From Sulfurovaceae bacterium (GTDB lineage Bacteria; Campylobacterota; Campylobacteria; Campylobacterales; Sulfurovaceae): a DNA stretch of 11,353 bases. The notes beneath the pieces were generated by a model. That model was not told the origin of the DNA. It did no database searches and was given only the letters and a program-made list of their open reading frames with translations. Location of the stretch: contig JAOZOG010000051.1 of NCBI GenBank assembly GCA_029933395.1, positions 751-12,103 of the forward strand. The letters run 5' to 3'. A program made the translations under genes and the position numbers. Below are positions 1 through 6,539 of this stretch, one piece after another (position 1 is the stretch's first letter; every line of letters begins with the position of its first letter).

Positions 1-61
1 TTCCTGCCCACGAAATTAACATATTTCTTGCCCTGCCTTGTTGTGGGTAGGAATGCCCACG
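1..61. repeat. REP-like paired palindrome, left copy truncated by window edge
   Basis: Positions 43-60 form a hairpin: a 7-bp stem (43-49 with 54-60, one G-T pair) closed by a GGAA loop. Positions 1-11 (TTCCTGCCCAC) are complementary to 43-53 over 11 bp with one G-T pair, and TGCCCACG occurs at both 5-12 and 54-61. The simplest reading is two inverted copies of one small palindromic element, the first cut off at the left edge. The segment 43-53 can pair with either flank, so two folds exclude each other. It lies directly upstream of the protease gene, so it could affect that mRNA or end the preceding transcript. Assignment to a REP family is inference. Confidence 0.5.
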
Positions 62-86
62 CTACGATATCGCAAAAGGATAATGA

Positions 87-1529
87 ATGAAAAAACTTTG
101 GATACTGCTGTTTCTGGCTATCCCTCTGGTAGCACAAAATTATGCCCAGGAAGACAAGACAAAACAGGCGATCGTCAAAATCTACGTGGTGGCCAAGATA
201 CCAAACTATCTCGAGCCATGGGCCAGTTCGGTCCGTCGTTCCAGTGGTTCCGGAGCGATTATTTCCGGCAACCGTATCCTGACCAATGCCCACGTGGTTG
301 CCAACCAGACCTTTATTGAAGTGCAGCGCTATGGCGAACGGAAACGCTATATCGCCAAAGTATTGAGTGTTTCCCATCAGGCAGATATGGCACTGTTGGA
401 GGTTGAAGACAAAAGTTTTTTCGCCGGTATCGAACCGCTTGAATTGGGAGATCTGCCCTATATCGAACAGAAGGTCGTCGTCTACGGTTTCCCAATGGGC
501 GGCAATACACTGAGTGCGACAACCGGTGTGGTATCACGTATTGAGCACCATCGCTACGCACACAGTGGAGAATCTTTTCTCGCGGTTCAGGTCGATGCTG
601 CGGTCAATCCGGGCAATAGTGGCGGTCCGGCTCTCTCCAATGGGAAGATTGTCGGTGTCGTGATGCAGAGTCTGAACAAATCTCAAAATATCGGATACCT
701 TGTTCCTGTCAATATGGTAAAACATTTTCTGAAAGATATTGATGATGGAAAGTATGACGGTTTTGCCGATGTCGGTATGGTAACGCAGAAGATGGAGAAT
801 CCGACAATCAAAAAGTATTATCACATCGATGAAAACAGTACGGGAAATCTGGTGGATACAGTCGTCTACAATGCTTCGCTCAAGGGACTGATCGATGTAA
901 ACGATATCATTACCGCAATAGATGGACACAGGATAGAGGATGACGGTACTGTCGCGTTCAGAAAGCATGAATACACCTCTTTCAACTATTTTGTCGATCA
1001 GCACCAGATGGGAGAGACCGTTGCTTTCGATATCGTCAGGGATCAAAAGAAGATGCAGGTGGAGGTGCCGCTGAAAAACAGGGCAGATGACCTGCTTCTG
1101 GTGAAAACGACGCGCTACGACAAGATGCCCAGATACTTCATCTATGGCGGCTATATCTTTTCTCCTCTGAGTCGAAACCTCCTGAATTCTGCCGGACGAA
1201 ACCGCCTGAAGCTTCGCTACTTTGCTTCACAGTGGCCTACCGAAAAGAAAAAAGAGGTTGTTCTGCTGCTCAAAGTTCTTGCTTCCGATCTCAGTCGGGG
1301 GCACTATGGGATTACACTCTGGCCAGTCGAGAAACTCAATGGAGAGACATTCGACAGTTTTGATACGTTCTACAAAAGAGTGCAGGCATTTGACGGAGAA
1401 TATCTTGTGCTTGAGGACAAAGATGGTGTCAAAGTCGTCATTAACCGCAAGAAAGCGATGGCCAAACAGCAGGAGATACTGGACAAGTACAATATTGAAT
1501 TCGACCGTTCGATCGACTTGAGAAAATAA
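87..1529 (+). CDS. Secreted Deg-type (HtrA/Deg9-like) serine protease with PDZ domain
   Basis: The 480-aa product is a trypsin-fold serine protease that probably acts on misfolded or specific proteins in the periplasm. Residues 1 to about 20 look like a Sec signal peptide (MKKLW, hydrophobic core, AQ near the cleavage region). The catalytic triad is visible: His69 in TNAHVV, Asp100 in ADMALLEV and Ser178 in NPGNSGGPA. A PDZ-like region follows at about 230-330 (LIDVNDIITAIDG), then a further C-terminal domain to 480. The N-terminal pattern (AIVKIYVV..PNYLEPW..GSGAII), the single PDZ and the long distal domain recall the plant Deg2/Deg9 branch more than E. coli DegP; this is from memory. The start at 87 has AAAAGGA at 74-80, six bases upstream. 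The stop abuts that of the convergent 72-aa gene with no gap. Confidence 0.9.
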   Translation: MKKLWILLFLAIPLVAQNYAQEDKTKQAIVKIYVVAKIPNYLEPWASSVRRSSGSGAIISGNRILTNAHVVANQTFIEVQRYGERKRYIAKVLSVSHQADMALLEVEDKSFFAGIEPLELGDLPYIEQKVVVYGFPMGGNTLSATTGVVSRIEHHRYAHSGESFLAVQVDAAVNPGNSGGPALSNGKIVGVVMQSLNKSQNIGYLVPVNMVKHFLKDIDDGKYDGFADVGMVTQKMENPTIKKYYHIDENSTGNLVDTVVYNASLKGLIDVNDIITAIDGHRIEDDGTVAFRKHEYTSFNYFVDQHQMGETVAFDIVRDQKKMQVEVPLKNRADDLLLVKTTRYDKMPRYFIYGGYIFSPLSRNLLNSAGRNRLKLRYFASQWPTEKKKEVVLLLKVLASDLSRGHYGITLWPVEKLNGETFDSFDTFYKRVQAFDGEYLVLEDKDGVKVVINRKKAMAKQQEILDKYNIEFDRSIDLRK

Positions 1530-1748
1530 CTACTCAACCTTCCTGAATTGCTGTAGCCATGCTTTGTCTTCATCGCTGAGTCTACCTGCTTTTTTCAGCA
1601 GTGATGTTTTGATGGAGATAAGTGTGTCAAGATCGAGATAGGCCAGGAGTCTGGGGTTGATTGTCTCTTTGTCGGACGGTTCATACTGCATCAGCTTTTC
1701 AATATCGGCAAGCAGTTCCTCTTTTGTTTGTCTCTTTTTATCATTCAT
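1530..1748 (-). CDS. Small conserved-looking protein of unknown function (72 aa)
   Basis: I do not recognise a named family. The 72-aa product is soluble, charged and probably all-helical: a Lys/Glu-rich N-terminus (KKRQTKEELLADIEKL), a central NPRLLAYLDLDTLISIK segment and a C-terminal LSDEDKAWLQQF helix. There is no signal peptide or membrane segment. It fills the space between the protease gene and bcp exactly: its TAG starts one base after the protease stop, and its ATG lies 35 bases from the bcp start. No strong Shine-Dalgarno is visible before the ATG, and a possible -10 (TAGTAT, complement of 1755-1760) is so close that the transcript would be nearly leaderless. The clean fit and protein-like composition support a real gene; function unknown. 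Confidence 0.65.
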   Translation of the reverse strand: MNDKKRQTKEELLADIEKLMQYEPSDKETINPRLLAYLDLDTLISIKTSLLKKAGRLSDEDKAWLQQFRKVE

Positions 1749-1753
1749 TCTGT

Positions 1754-1759
1754 TATACT
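1754..1759 (+). promoter_or_regulatory. Putative -10 box of bcp
   Basis: TATACT lies 24 bases upstream of the bcp ATG, followed by an A-run and the ribosome site AAGGAAG (1774-1780). As is usual in Campylobacterota, no clear -35 is seen. The predicted transcript start is about 1766. The same AT-rich spot may serve the divergent 72-aa gene. Confidence 0.5.
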
Positions 1760-1783
1760 AGCAAAAAAATATAAGGAAGAAGT

Positions 1784-2251
1784 ATGTTGGAAATTGGAGA
1801 TAAAGTACCGGACTTTTGTCTGCCCAATCAGGACGAAGAGGAGATCTGCTTTCGAGATATCAAGGGGCGATGGATCGTGCTCTACTTCTATCCCAAGGAC
1901 AATACACCCGGATGTACCACGGAAGCGTGTGATTTTACAGCGGCGTTGCCGGATTTTGAAGGGCTGGATGCGATCATTCTGGGTGTCAGTCCAGACAGCC
2001 CCAAAAAACATCGAAATTTCATCGAGAAGAAGGATCTGAAGATCACGCTGCTGGCGGATGAGGAGAAGGAACTCTGTAAAACCTTTGGTGTCTGGCAGCT
2101 CAAGAAGAACTACGGCAGAGAGTATATGGGTGTGGTCAGGAGTACGTTTCTGATCGACCCTGATGGCAAGATCGCTGCCAAATGGGAAAAGGTGAGGGTC
2201 AAAGGACACGTCGATGCCGTGAAGGCCAAACTGGAAGAGCTGAGGGGATAA
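1784..2251 (+). CDS. bcp: Thiol peroxidase Bcp (peroxiredoxin Q family)
   Basis: The 155-aa cytoplasmic peroxiredoxin reduces hydrogen peroxide and organic hydroperoxides using thioredoxin-type reductants. The active-site motif is complete: YPKDNTPGCTTEACDF, with the peroxidatic Cys44 and a candidate resolving Cys49 five residues on, as in the atypical two-Cys PrxQ/Bcp type. The conserved Arg119 sits in VVRSTFLIDPDG. Length matches the family (about 150-155 aa). Extra cysteines occur at 12, 23 and 98. The start is supported by AAGGAAG a few bases upstream. It is probably monocistronic, lying between the divergent 72-aa gene and a convergent membrane-protein gene only 9 bases beyond its stop. 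A house-keeping role in oxidative defence fits a microaerophilic lifestyle; that lifestyle is inferred. Confidence 0.95.
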   Translation: MLEIGDKVPDFCLPNQDEEEICFRDIKGRWIVLYFYPKDNTPGCTTEACDFTAALPDFEGLDAIILGVSPDSPKKHRNFIEKKDLKITLLADEEKELCKTFGVWQLKKNYGREYMGVVRSTFLIDPDGKIAAKWEKVRVKGHVDAVKAKLEELRG

Positions 2252-2291
2252 TGCCTCCTCTTATCGATGAGGGAGCAGCAGCGTCTTTTTT
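2252..2291 (+). terminator. Possible weak terminator after bcp
   Basis: An imperfect hairpin at 2252-2277 (TGC, TCC and inner CTTA arms with bulges, TCGA loop) begins right at the bcp stop, and a T-run follows at 2286-2291. The eight-base gap between stem and T-run makes it a poor intrinsic terminator. It overlaps the 3' end of the convergent gene, so some of the pairing may be chance. Confidence 0.3.
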
Positions 2292-3334
2292 CGTTTTCGT
2301 TTTTCGACAATTTTTTGATGGATGAAGCTGCGGCTGCTTCGCCTCTCTTTCTGCCATCGCATACTTCTTTGTGCTCTTTTCTCTCTCCAGTTTCGCTTGC
2401 GCAGGACTTTTTTTAGAAAGAGTTTCCGGGTCATATTCCAGTAGGAGATTTTTTTCTCTCTTTTTGCCAGTGCGTAAAGGCTGCGTTTTTCGGAGAGTGC
2501 TTCGACGGCATTGACATAGCGGTCCCTCCTTCTCTGGATTCTGGTGATCCGGCTGAAGCCTTTGTCCAGGATCGATTCAAGCCATTTGTTGAAACGGATA
2601 GAGAGTTTGACGAGCCAGGCTTTTGGATTGAGCCCGATGTAGCCCAGCAGGGTATTGATGAGGTTGAGCAGCTTGCCGATGAGGTGAACGATCCGGTCGA
2701 TGAAGGCGATGAACTTTTTGCCCCAGTTGTAATTTTTCAGTGCCTCCAGGAGGATATTGAGCATCAGGATCTCAAAGAGAAACCCCAGAAAGTTGAAGCT
2801 GGTGAGAATGAGATTCCAGATCAGTGTGATAAGTGGCAGCACCAGTGCATAGACGAACTTCTGTATCGCCGTGCCCAGTACCTTGGTCCAGAAAAAGTAG
2901 ATGATGGGTACGGAGAGGAGCATGCTTCCGAAGGCTTTGATTTTTTTGACGAGCGTAGAGTGGAGGATCTCATCATATTTTCGGCTCAGGACGAGTATCA
3001 GATTGCGTTTGTAGCGCTTGACGGAGTGTTCGGCGAAAAACTTCGAAATCATATCGATAATATGCCGCTTGGTCAGCATCCCCGCTGTGGCGACGGCGAT
3101 CGCTTTTTTGCCGCCGGCTTTGATGATGGCGTGTGTGAAGCTCTTGGCGCCTGCCACTTTGGCGCCCAGGCCAAATTTCAAAAAGAGAATCCCCAGCGTC
3201 TCCCACCATCCCAGATAGTAGATCAGCAGAAAAATCAGCCCTGTCGAAACGAGAATGACGAGTGCGGATCGATGCCGATAGGTCCAAGTTCTCAGACGGA
3301 TAAAAAACTGTTCGACCCTCTCCTGACTCATCAT
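2261..3334 (-). CDS. Polytopic membrane protein with highly basic C-terminal tail, unknown function
   Basis: This 357-aa inner-membrane protein belongs to no family I can name. Hydrophobic segments lie at about 23-46, 135-155, 158-178, 180-200 and 213-233. Between the first and second is an amphipathic, basic stretch (HAIIKAGGKKAIAV...MLTKRHIIDMISKF). Residues from about 262 to the end form a long Arg/Lys-rich helical tail (IQRRRDRY, LFLKKVLRKRNWREKR, VEKRKRKK), which should face the cytoplasm by the positive-inside rule. It is the last gene of a leftward four-gene unit; its ATG follows the preceding stop by 9 bases, with AGGG as a modest ribosome site. A tandem ATG-ATG leaves the exact start uncertain by one codon. 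The basic tail could bind nucleic acid, lipid head groups or the acidic tail of the neighbouring protein; these are guesses. Confidence 0.8.
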   Translation of the reverse strand: MMSQERVEQFFIRLRTWTYRHRSALVILVSTGLIFLLIYYLGWWETLGILFLKFGLGAKVAGAKSFTHAIIKAGGKKAIAVATAGMLTKRHIIDMISKFFAEHSVKRYKRNLILVLSRKYDEILHSTLVKKIKAFGSMLLSVPIIYFFWTKVLGTAIQKFVYALVLPLITLIWNLILTSFNFLGFLFEILMLNILLEALKNYNWGKKFIAFIDRIVHLIGKLLNLINTLLGYIGLNPKAWLVKLSIRFNKWLESILDKGFSRITRIQRRRDRYVNAVEALSEKRSLYALAKREKKISYWNMTRKLFLKKVLRKRNWREKRAQRSMRWQKERRSSRSFIHQKIVEKRKRKKTLLLPHR

Positions 3335-3343
3335 CGTGCCCTG

Positions 3344-3982
3344 CTATTCGCCTCCGGTATCTCCATCCCCATCACCTTCATCGCCAAATCCGCTGCCATC
3401 CTGATTGACACCGCGGATACCGTGAATGGCGGCACGTATCTGTGACCAGGTACCACCGAGGAAGAGAATGATGAAGAGAGCAAATTCACTCAGCTCCCCG
3501 ACTGTTCCCCAGCCGATTTTGTCGAACCATTTCAAAAAGGCGATGGGTATCGCAAAGATCAGTGCGAGTCCAATCATTCCGATGGTATTGAGTGTACCGG
3601 CAGTCAGTGAGAGCATATAGAAGGCGATGCTGACCAGAATCACCCCGGTAAAGGGATAGACGATATCGGCCGGCATTTTGACCGAGAGCAGCATCAGCCC
3701 CAGTATGGTGACTGCCAGCAGGAGCAGGATGAAGATCTTTTTGGCGGTATTCATCACCCCCTTGATATAGTAGGTCTTGGCGACAAAATAGGTGATGGCA
3801 GTGAGGACTACCACGGCAATATTGGTATATTTCTGGAAGTTGTTATCCAGCCCGATAACTTTCTTGAACCAGACTTCGAAAAGGTAGACCGATATGAGTG
3901 AGAGGACGAGATTGACGACGATCATCGTCCAGTGATTGCTTTTTTTGACGGGGGTTGGGGCTTGTGCCGGGATTTGTGCCAT
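3344..3982 (-). CDS. Six-helix membrane protein with acidic Gly/Asp tail, unknown function
   Basis: The 212-aa product is almost entirely membrane: hydrophobic segments at about 18-39, 53-72, 81-101, 107-127, 131-151 and 164-180. The N-terminus is short and Pro/Ala/Gln-rich (MAQIPAQAPTPVKK). After a linker (QIRAAIHGIRG) the last 18 residues are Gly, Asp and Glu rich (GFGDEGDGDGDTGGE), a possible flexible or cation-binding tail, though no canonical EF-hand loop is present. No named domain is recognised. The ATG is two bases after the upstream gene's TAA, and a perfect AAGGAG overlaps the end of that gene, so translation is coupled. The opposite tail charge of the downstream protein is notable. 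Confidence 0.82.
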   Translation of the reverse strand: MAQIPAQAPTPVKKSNHWTMIVVNLVLSLISVYLFEVWFKKVIGLDNNFQKYTNIAVVVLTAITYFVAKTYYIKGVMNTAKKIFILLLLAVTILGLMLLSVKMPADIVYPFTGVILVSIAFYMLSLTAGTLNTIGMIGLALIFAIPIAFLKWFDKIGWGTVGELSEFALFIILFLGGTWSQIRAAIHGIRGVNQDGSGFGDEGDGDGDTGGE

Positions 3983-3984
3983 TG

Positions 3985-4869
3985 TTACTCCTTTGGTGTA
4001 GTGTCTTTGGTATTTGTCTTGATGTGTCTGTCGATACAGTCGAAGAATTTTTTATAGAGTGCTTTCTTTTCCCGCTCCACTTCGGATGCGTCGTGTATCT
4101 CCTGCTTGACCTTTTCGCATTCGGGCGAGAGGATATCCTCATGTTCGAAGGCTTTTTTGAGGAGGATGACGGTTTGGGCGAAGCGGTCTTTGACAGCGTG
4201 AATGTGCGCCTTGACAGTCTCCGAGATATTGTGGATTTTGACATAGGTCTGAGACCGCTTGAACCAGTCAAGTGTCGCAATGATGATATCGTAGCGCCGC
4301 TTGAACCACGGGATCGCCATCAGTTGTGCTTCACCCACATGCAGGACGAAGTGCACGGGGATAAAGAAGAGAACCTTGAAAAGATAGAGGCCGATCCCGA
4401 TCCAGAAGTGCCCCGAGACGAAGGCCCCCAGTGCGAAGATACCGATCAGCTCCATAAAGATGAAGGGCGCCCCGAAGAGCATCAGGACGGCCCAGTTTGG
4501 CAATTTCCGTATCTGTATCTCCGACCACTGTGCGATTCTGGAGCGCTCCAGCTTGCGTGTGATTCCCTTGAATCCCAGTTCCCAGAAGAGCTCCAGGAAG
4601 ATGACGATGATCGCGGAAAAGGCGAAAAAGAAGATACGCGCAAAGAAGTTGTTGAGTTTCAGGGAGACTTTTTTCTCTTCGACCCATGCCTCTTTATCGG
4701 GATAGAGCCGGTTTTCATACGAGTCGAGGAACCATTCGCCAAACTGCTTGAACCGTACCCCAATCTTTTCCCAGAGCAGTGAAGTGAAGGGAATGTATTC
4801 TCCAAAAAAAAGGATGAAAAGCGGCACCATAATCCATGGGTTGGTCAGCAATTCGGCGATATGATGCAT
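3985..4869 (-). CDS. Four-helix membrane protein with cytoplasmic helical domain, unknown function
   Basis: The 294-aa product has hydrophobic segments at about 11-32, 75-98, 125-148 and 153-178, then a charged helical C-terminal region (about 185-294). The block LPNWAVLMLFGAPF ... HFWIGIGLYLFKV ... IPWFKRRYD resembles, from memory, an unnamed membrane protein family in alpha- and betaproteobacteria with the same W-A-V-L, H-W-x-x-G and W-F-x-R-x-Y pattern; I cannot verify this here and no function is known to me. AAAGGA sits about eight bases before the ATG. It follows the DUF805 gene by 33 bases and leads into the 212-aa gene with a two-base gap, indicating one transcript. The long soluble helical end may be the partner-binding part. 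Confidence 0.82.
   Translation of the reverse strand: MHHIAELLTNPWIMVPLFILFFGEYIPFTSLLWEKIGVRFKQFGEWFLDSYENRLYPDKEAWVEEKKVSLKLNNFFARIFFFAFSAIIVIFLELFWELGFKGITRKLERSRIAQWSEIQIRKLPNWAVLMLFGAPFIFMELIGIFALGAFVSGHFWIGIGLYLFKVLFFIPVHFVLHVGEAQLMAIPWFKRRYDIIIATLDWFKRSQTYVKIHNISETVKAHIHAVKDRFAQTVILLKKAFEHEDILSPECEKVKQEIHDASEVEREKKALYKKFFDCIDRHIKTNTKDTTPKE
3989..3994 (-). promoter_or_regulatory. Strong Shine-Dalgarno inside the upstream stop region
   Basis: AAGGAG on the minus strand sits in the last codons of the 294-aa gene, six bases before the ATG of the 212-aa gene. It fixes that start and implies that ribosomes ending the first protein re-initiate on the second. Confidence 0.7.
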
Positions 4870-4902
4870 CTCTCTGTCCTTTTTCTAAATGCGGGTGCGG
4901 GC

Positions 4903-5421
4903 TTAGTAGCCCTTACTTTTGAAAGTGTCGCTGGGGATAAAGAGCAGGCAGAGGAAGACAACCGCATCATAAACCTGAACGACGAGACTCTGTGTCGTCT
5001 CTTTTGCTGCGATTGCTGCGGTTGTGTTGCCATCTACTGTCTGTACGACAGCCGTGCCGACGACTTCCTGGCCCGGGAAGAGAATATTGACAAGGATAGA
5101 CAGTCCGATGAGCCCCAGGATCGTCCAGACAGGCGGCAGGCCCATATCGCGAATACGTTTAGCGAGGATATTGACCTCCGCAATCACCATCGCAATCATA
5201 AAAATTACCATCCCGATCACCATCGGCAATCCGAGTTTCTCCATCATCGCCTGCTGTGTCGCAGCGATATCACCGCCAGACATATTTTCTACTGCACCCA
5301 TTGAAAAGACGATTCCTGCAATCAGCAGGACCATAATAAACATCAGCAGCACATAGTACCCAAAATACTGCAAGCGCTGGAGTCGTCCCGATCCCCACTC
5401 TCCAAAATAGACTTTAAGCAT
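4903..5421 (-). CDS. DUF805 family inner-membrane protein
   Basis: The 172-aa protein carries the two hallmarks of DUF805: an N-terminal GRLQRLQYFGYY block (residues 12-23) and AKRIRDMG (87-94) between membrane segments. Hydrophobic stretches fall at about 22-42, 67-87, 97-116 and 147-163. DUF805 proteins are small bacterial membrane proteins of unknown biochemical role. An in-frame ATG nine codons upstream (5448) is rejected: it lies inside the -10 box at 5447-5452, while the ATG at 5421 has a good GAGGAG six bases upstream. A 35-residue Thr/Ala/Val-rich loop before the last helix (VVGTAVVQTVDGNTTAAIAAK) is longer than I expect for the family. It is the first gene of the leftward membrane-protein operon. 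Confidence 0.85.
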   Translation of the reverse strand: MLKVYFGEWGSGRLQRLQYFGYYVLLMFIMVLLIAGIVFSMGAVENMSGGDIAATQQAMMEKLGLPMVIGMVIFMIAMVIAEVNILAKRIRDMGLPPVWTILGLIGLSILVNILFPGQEVVGTAVVQTVDGNTTAAIAAKETTQSLVVQVYDAVVFLCLLFIPSDTFKSKGY

Positions 5422-5446
5422 TGACGTCTCCTCATTTTTTTGATGC

Positions 5447-5452
5447 ATTATA
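5447..5452 (-). promoter_or_regulatory. -10 box of the leftward membrane-protein operon
   Basis: TATAAT (in TGCTATAATGC) on the minus strand, with predicted transcript start near 5440 and a leader of about 19 nt carrying GAGGAG before the DUF805 ATG. It is divergent from the rpsB promoter about 60 bp away. No -35 is evident. Confidence 0.7.
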
Positions 5453-5510
5453 GCATATTAAAACGTGATATATTCGATCCGGTTATGCCTCTTTTTTAAC
5501 ATTTTTCAGC

Positions 5511-5516
5511 TATAAT
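5511..5516 (+). promoter_or_regulatory. -10 box of the rpsB-tsf operon
   Basis: TATAAT in CAGCTATAATCGCG, preceded by T-rich runs (5490-5507) of the kind that replace the -35 in Campylobacterota sigma-70 promoters. Transcript start is predicted near 5523, giving a leader of about 140 nt before rpsB. Confidence 0.75.
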
Positions 5517-5520
5517 CGCG

Positions 5521-5661
5521 TTCCTTATTCTATTTGAGGAATTTGGAAATACTCATGCAGTTATTCCTTGAAGGGTTGCGCATCAGCGTTAAGGACTGCA
5601 GAGGGTGAAACCTAAAGTCGACTCGACTCTAAAAATTACTTAACTTTACCAAGGAGAAAAA
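5521..5661 (+). promoter_or_regulatory. Structured 5' leader of rpsB (candidate ribosomal-protein leader)
   Basis: The leader folds around a clear hairpin: 5556-5561 with 5595-5600 (TGCAGT/ACTGCA), a four-base TATT bulge on the 5' side, 5566-5571 with 5589-5594 (CCTTGA/TTAAGG, one G-T), then 5575-5578 with 5584-5587. A weak 5-bp hairpin precedes it (5521-5525 with 5537-5541), and the inverted repeat AGTCGACTCGACT follows at 5616-5628. The ribosome site AAGGAG is at 5651-5656. In gammaproteobacteria S2 represses its own operon through the rpsB leader; a similar role here is inference, since I cannot match this fold to a described epsilonproteobacterial element. A 17-codon ORF (5555-5608) spans the hairpin. 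Confidence 0.55.
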
Positions 5662-6537
5662 ATGGTAACAATGAAAGACCTACTCGAATGTGGTGTACAC
5701 TTCGGGCATCAGACAAGAAGATGGAATCCAAAAATGAAGAAATTCATCTTTGGTGAGAGAAAAAATATCTATATTATCGACCTGCAGAAGACACTGAGAT
5801 ACTTCAAGTATACCTACAATGTCGTCAGAGATGCAGCAGCAGAAGGGCAGACAGTTCTGTTTGTCGGGACAAAGAAGCAGGCGCGTTCAGCAGTCAAAGA
5901 GCATGCAGAGCGATGTGGCATGCCATATGTCTCTACACGATGGCTCGGCGGAATGCTGACCAACTACCCTACAATCAAGAAATCTATCCGTAAACTCGAA
6001 ATCATCGAGCAGATGGAAGAGAATGGACAGATCGAGCTTCTGACGAAAAAAGAAGCGTTGATGCTCAGAAGAAAAAAAGAGAAGCTCAACGCCTACCTCG
6101 AGGGCTACAGACATATGAAAAAACTGCCTGACATGATGTTCGTCATCGATGCAGTCAAAGAGCATATCGCTGTCAAAGAGGCGAGAAGAATGGGAATGAA
6201 GGTTATCGCACCACTCGATACCAACTGTGATCCGGACCTGATCGATTACCCGATCCCCGGAAACGACGATGCGATCCGTTCGATCAATCTTTTCTGTAGA
6301 GAGATGGCAGAAGCGATCATCGAAGGAAAAGCTGCACTGGCTGAATCAGAAGGCGAAGAGGTCGAAGAGGTCGGCGAAGCGGCACCTGAAGAGGTCGCAG
6401 AAGTAGTCGCTGAAGCAGCGGCAGAAGAGAGTGCGAAGCCGGAAGTAGAAGATCTGGACATCACTGAAAACGAAGAGCTTGCAGATATGGCAGAGGAAGA
6501 AGCAGCGATCGAAGATGCCAAGAAAGAGGAGGCGTAA
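5662..6537 (+). CDS. rpsB: 30S ribosomal protein S2
   Basis: S2 joins the small subunit late in assembly, near S1 and the mRNA exit region. The protein opens with the family signature KDLLECGVHFGHQTRRWNP, then VLFVGTKKQA (65-74), YVSTRWLGGMLTN (89-101) and the C-terminal block VIAPLDTNCDPDLIDYPIPG (181-200). The coiled-coil arm is about residues 105-155. At 291 aa it is longer than E. coli S2 (241) because of an acidic Glu/Ala-rich tail from about 229 (EGEEVEEVGEAAPEEVAEVV). Shorter acidic tails occur in campylobacter S2 proteins. The start at 5662 has AAGGAG at five bases' spacing; the later Met4 is too far from it. First gene of the operon, two bases before tsf. Confidence 0.98.
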   Translation: MVTMKDLLECGVHFGHQTRRWNPKMKKFIFGERKNIYIIDLQKTLRYFKYTYNVVRDAAAEGQTVLFVGTKKQARSAVKEHAERCGMPYVSTRWLGGMLTNYPTIKKSIRKLEIIEQMEENGQIELLTKKEALMLRRKKEKLNAYLEGYRHMKKLPDMMFVIDAVKEHIAVKEARRMGMKVIAPLDTNCDPDLIDYPIPGNDDAIRSINLFCREMAEAIIEGKAALAESEGEEVEEVGEAAPEEVAEVVAEAAAEESAKPEVEDLDITENEELADMAEEEAAIEDAKKEEA

Positions 6538-6539
6538 GT

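Noticed and set aside
534..1046. 170-aa open frame on the minus strand
   Set aside because: Lies opposite the protease gene across its catalytic Ser and PDZ region; no protein-family features.
2684..3445. Long open frame (253 aa) on the plus strand
   Set aside because: It is antisense to the 357-aa and 212-aa membrane genes, has no ribosome site, and its acidic composition is what the complement of Leu/Ile/Phe-rich codons yields.
3955..4782. Open frame of 275 aa on the plus strand
   Set aside because: Antisense shadow of the 294-aa membrane gene, whose start, ribosome site and topology are convincing.
5422..5448. Nine-residue N-terminal extension of the DUF805 protein
   Set aside because: The upstream ATG lies inside the TATAAT box of the same strand, and the downstream ATG has GAGGAG at ideal spacing.
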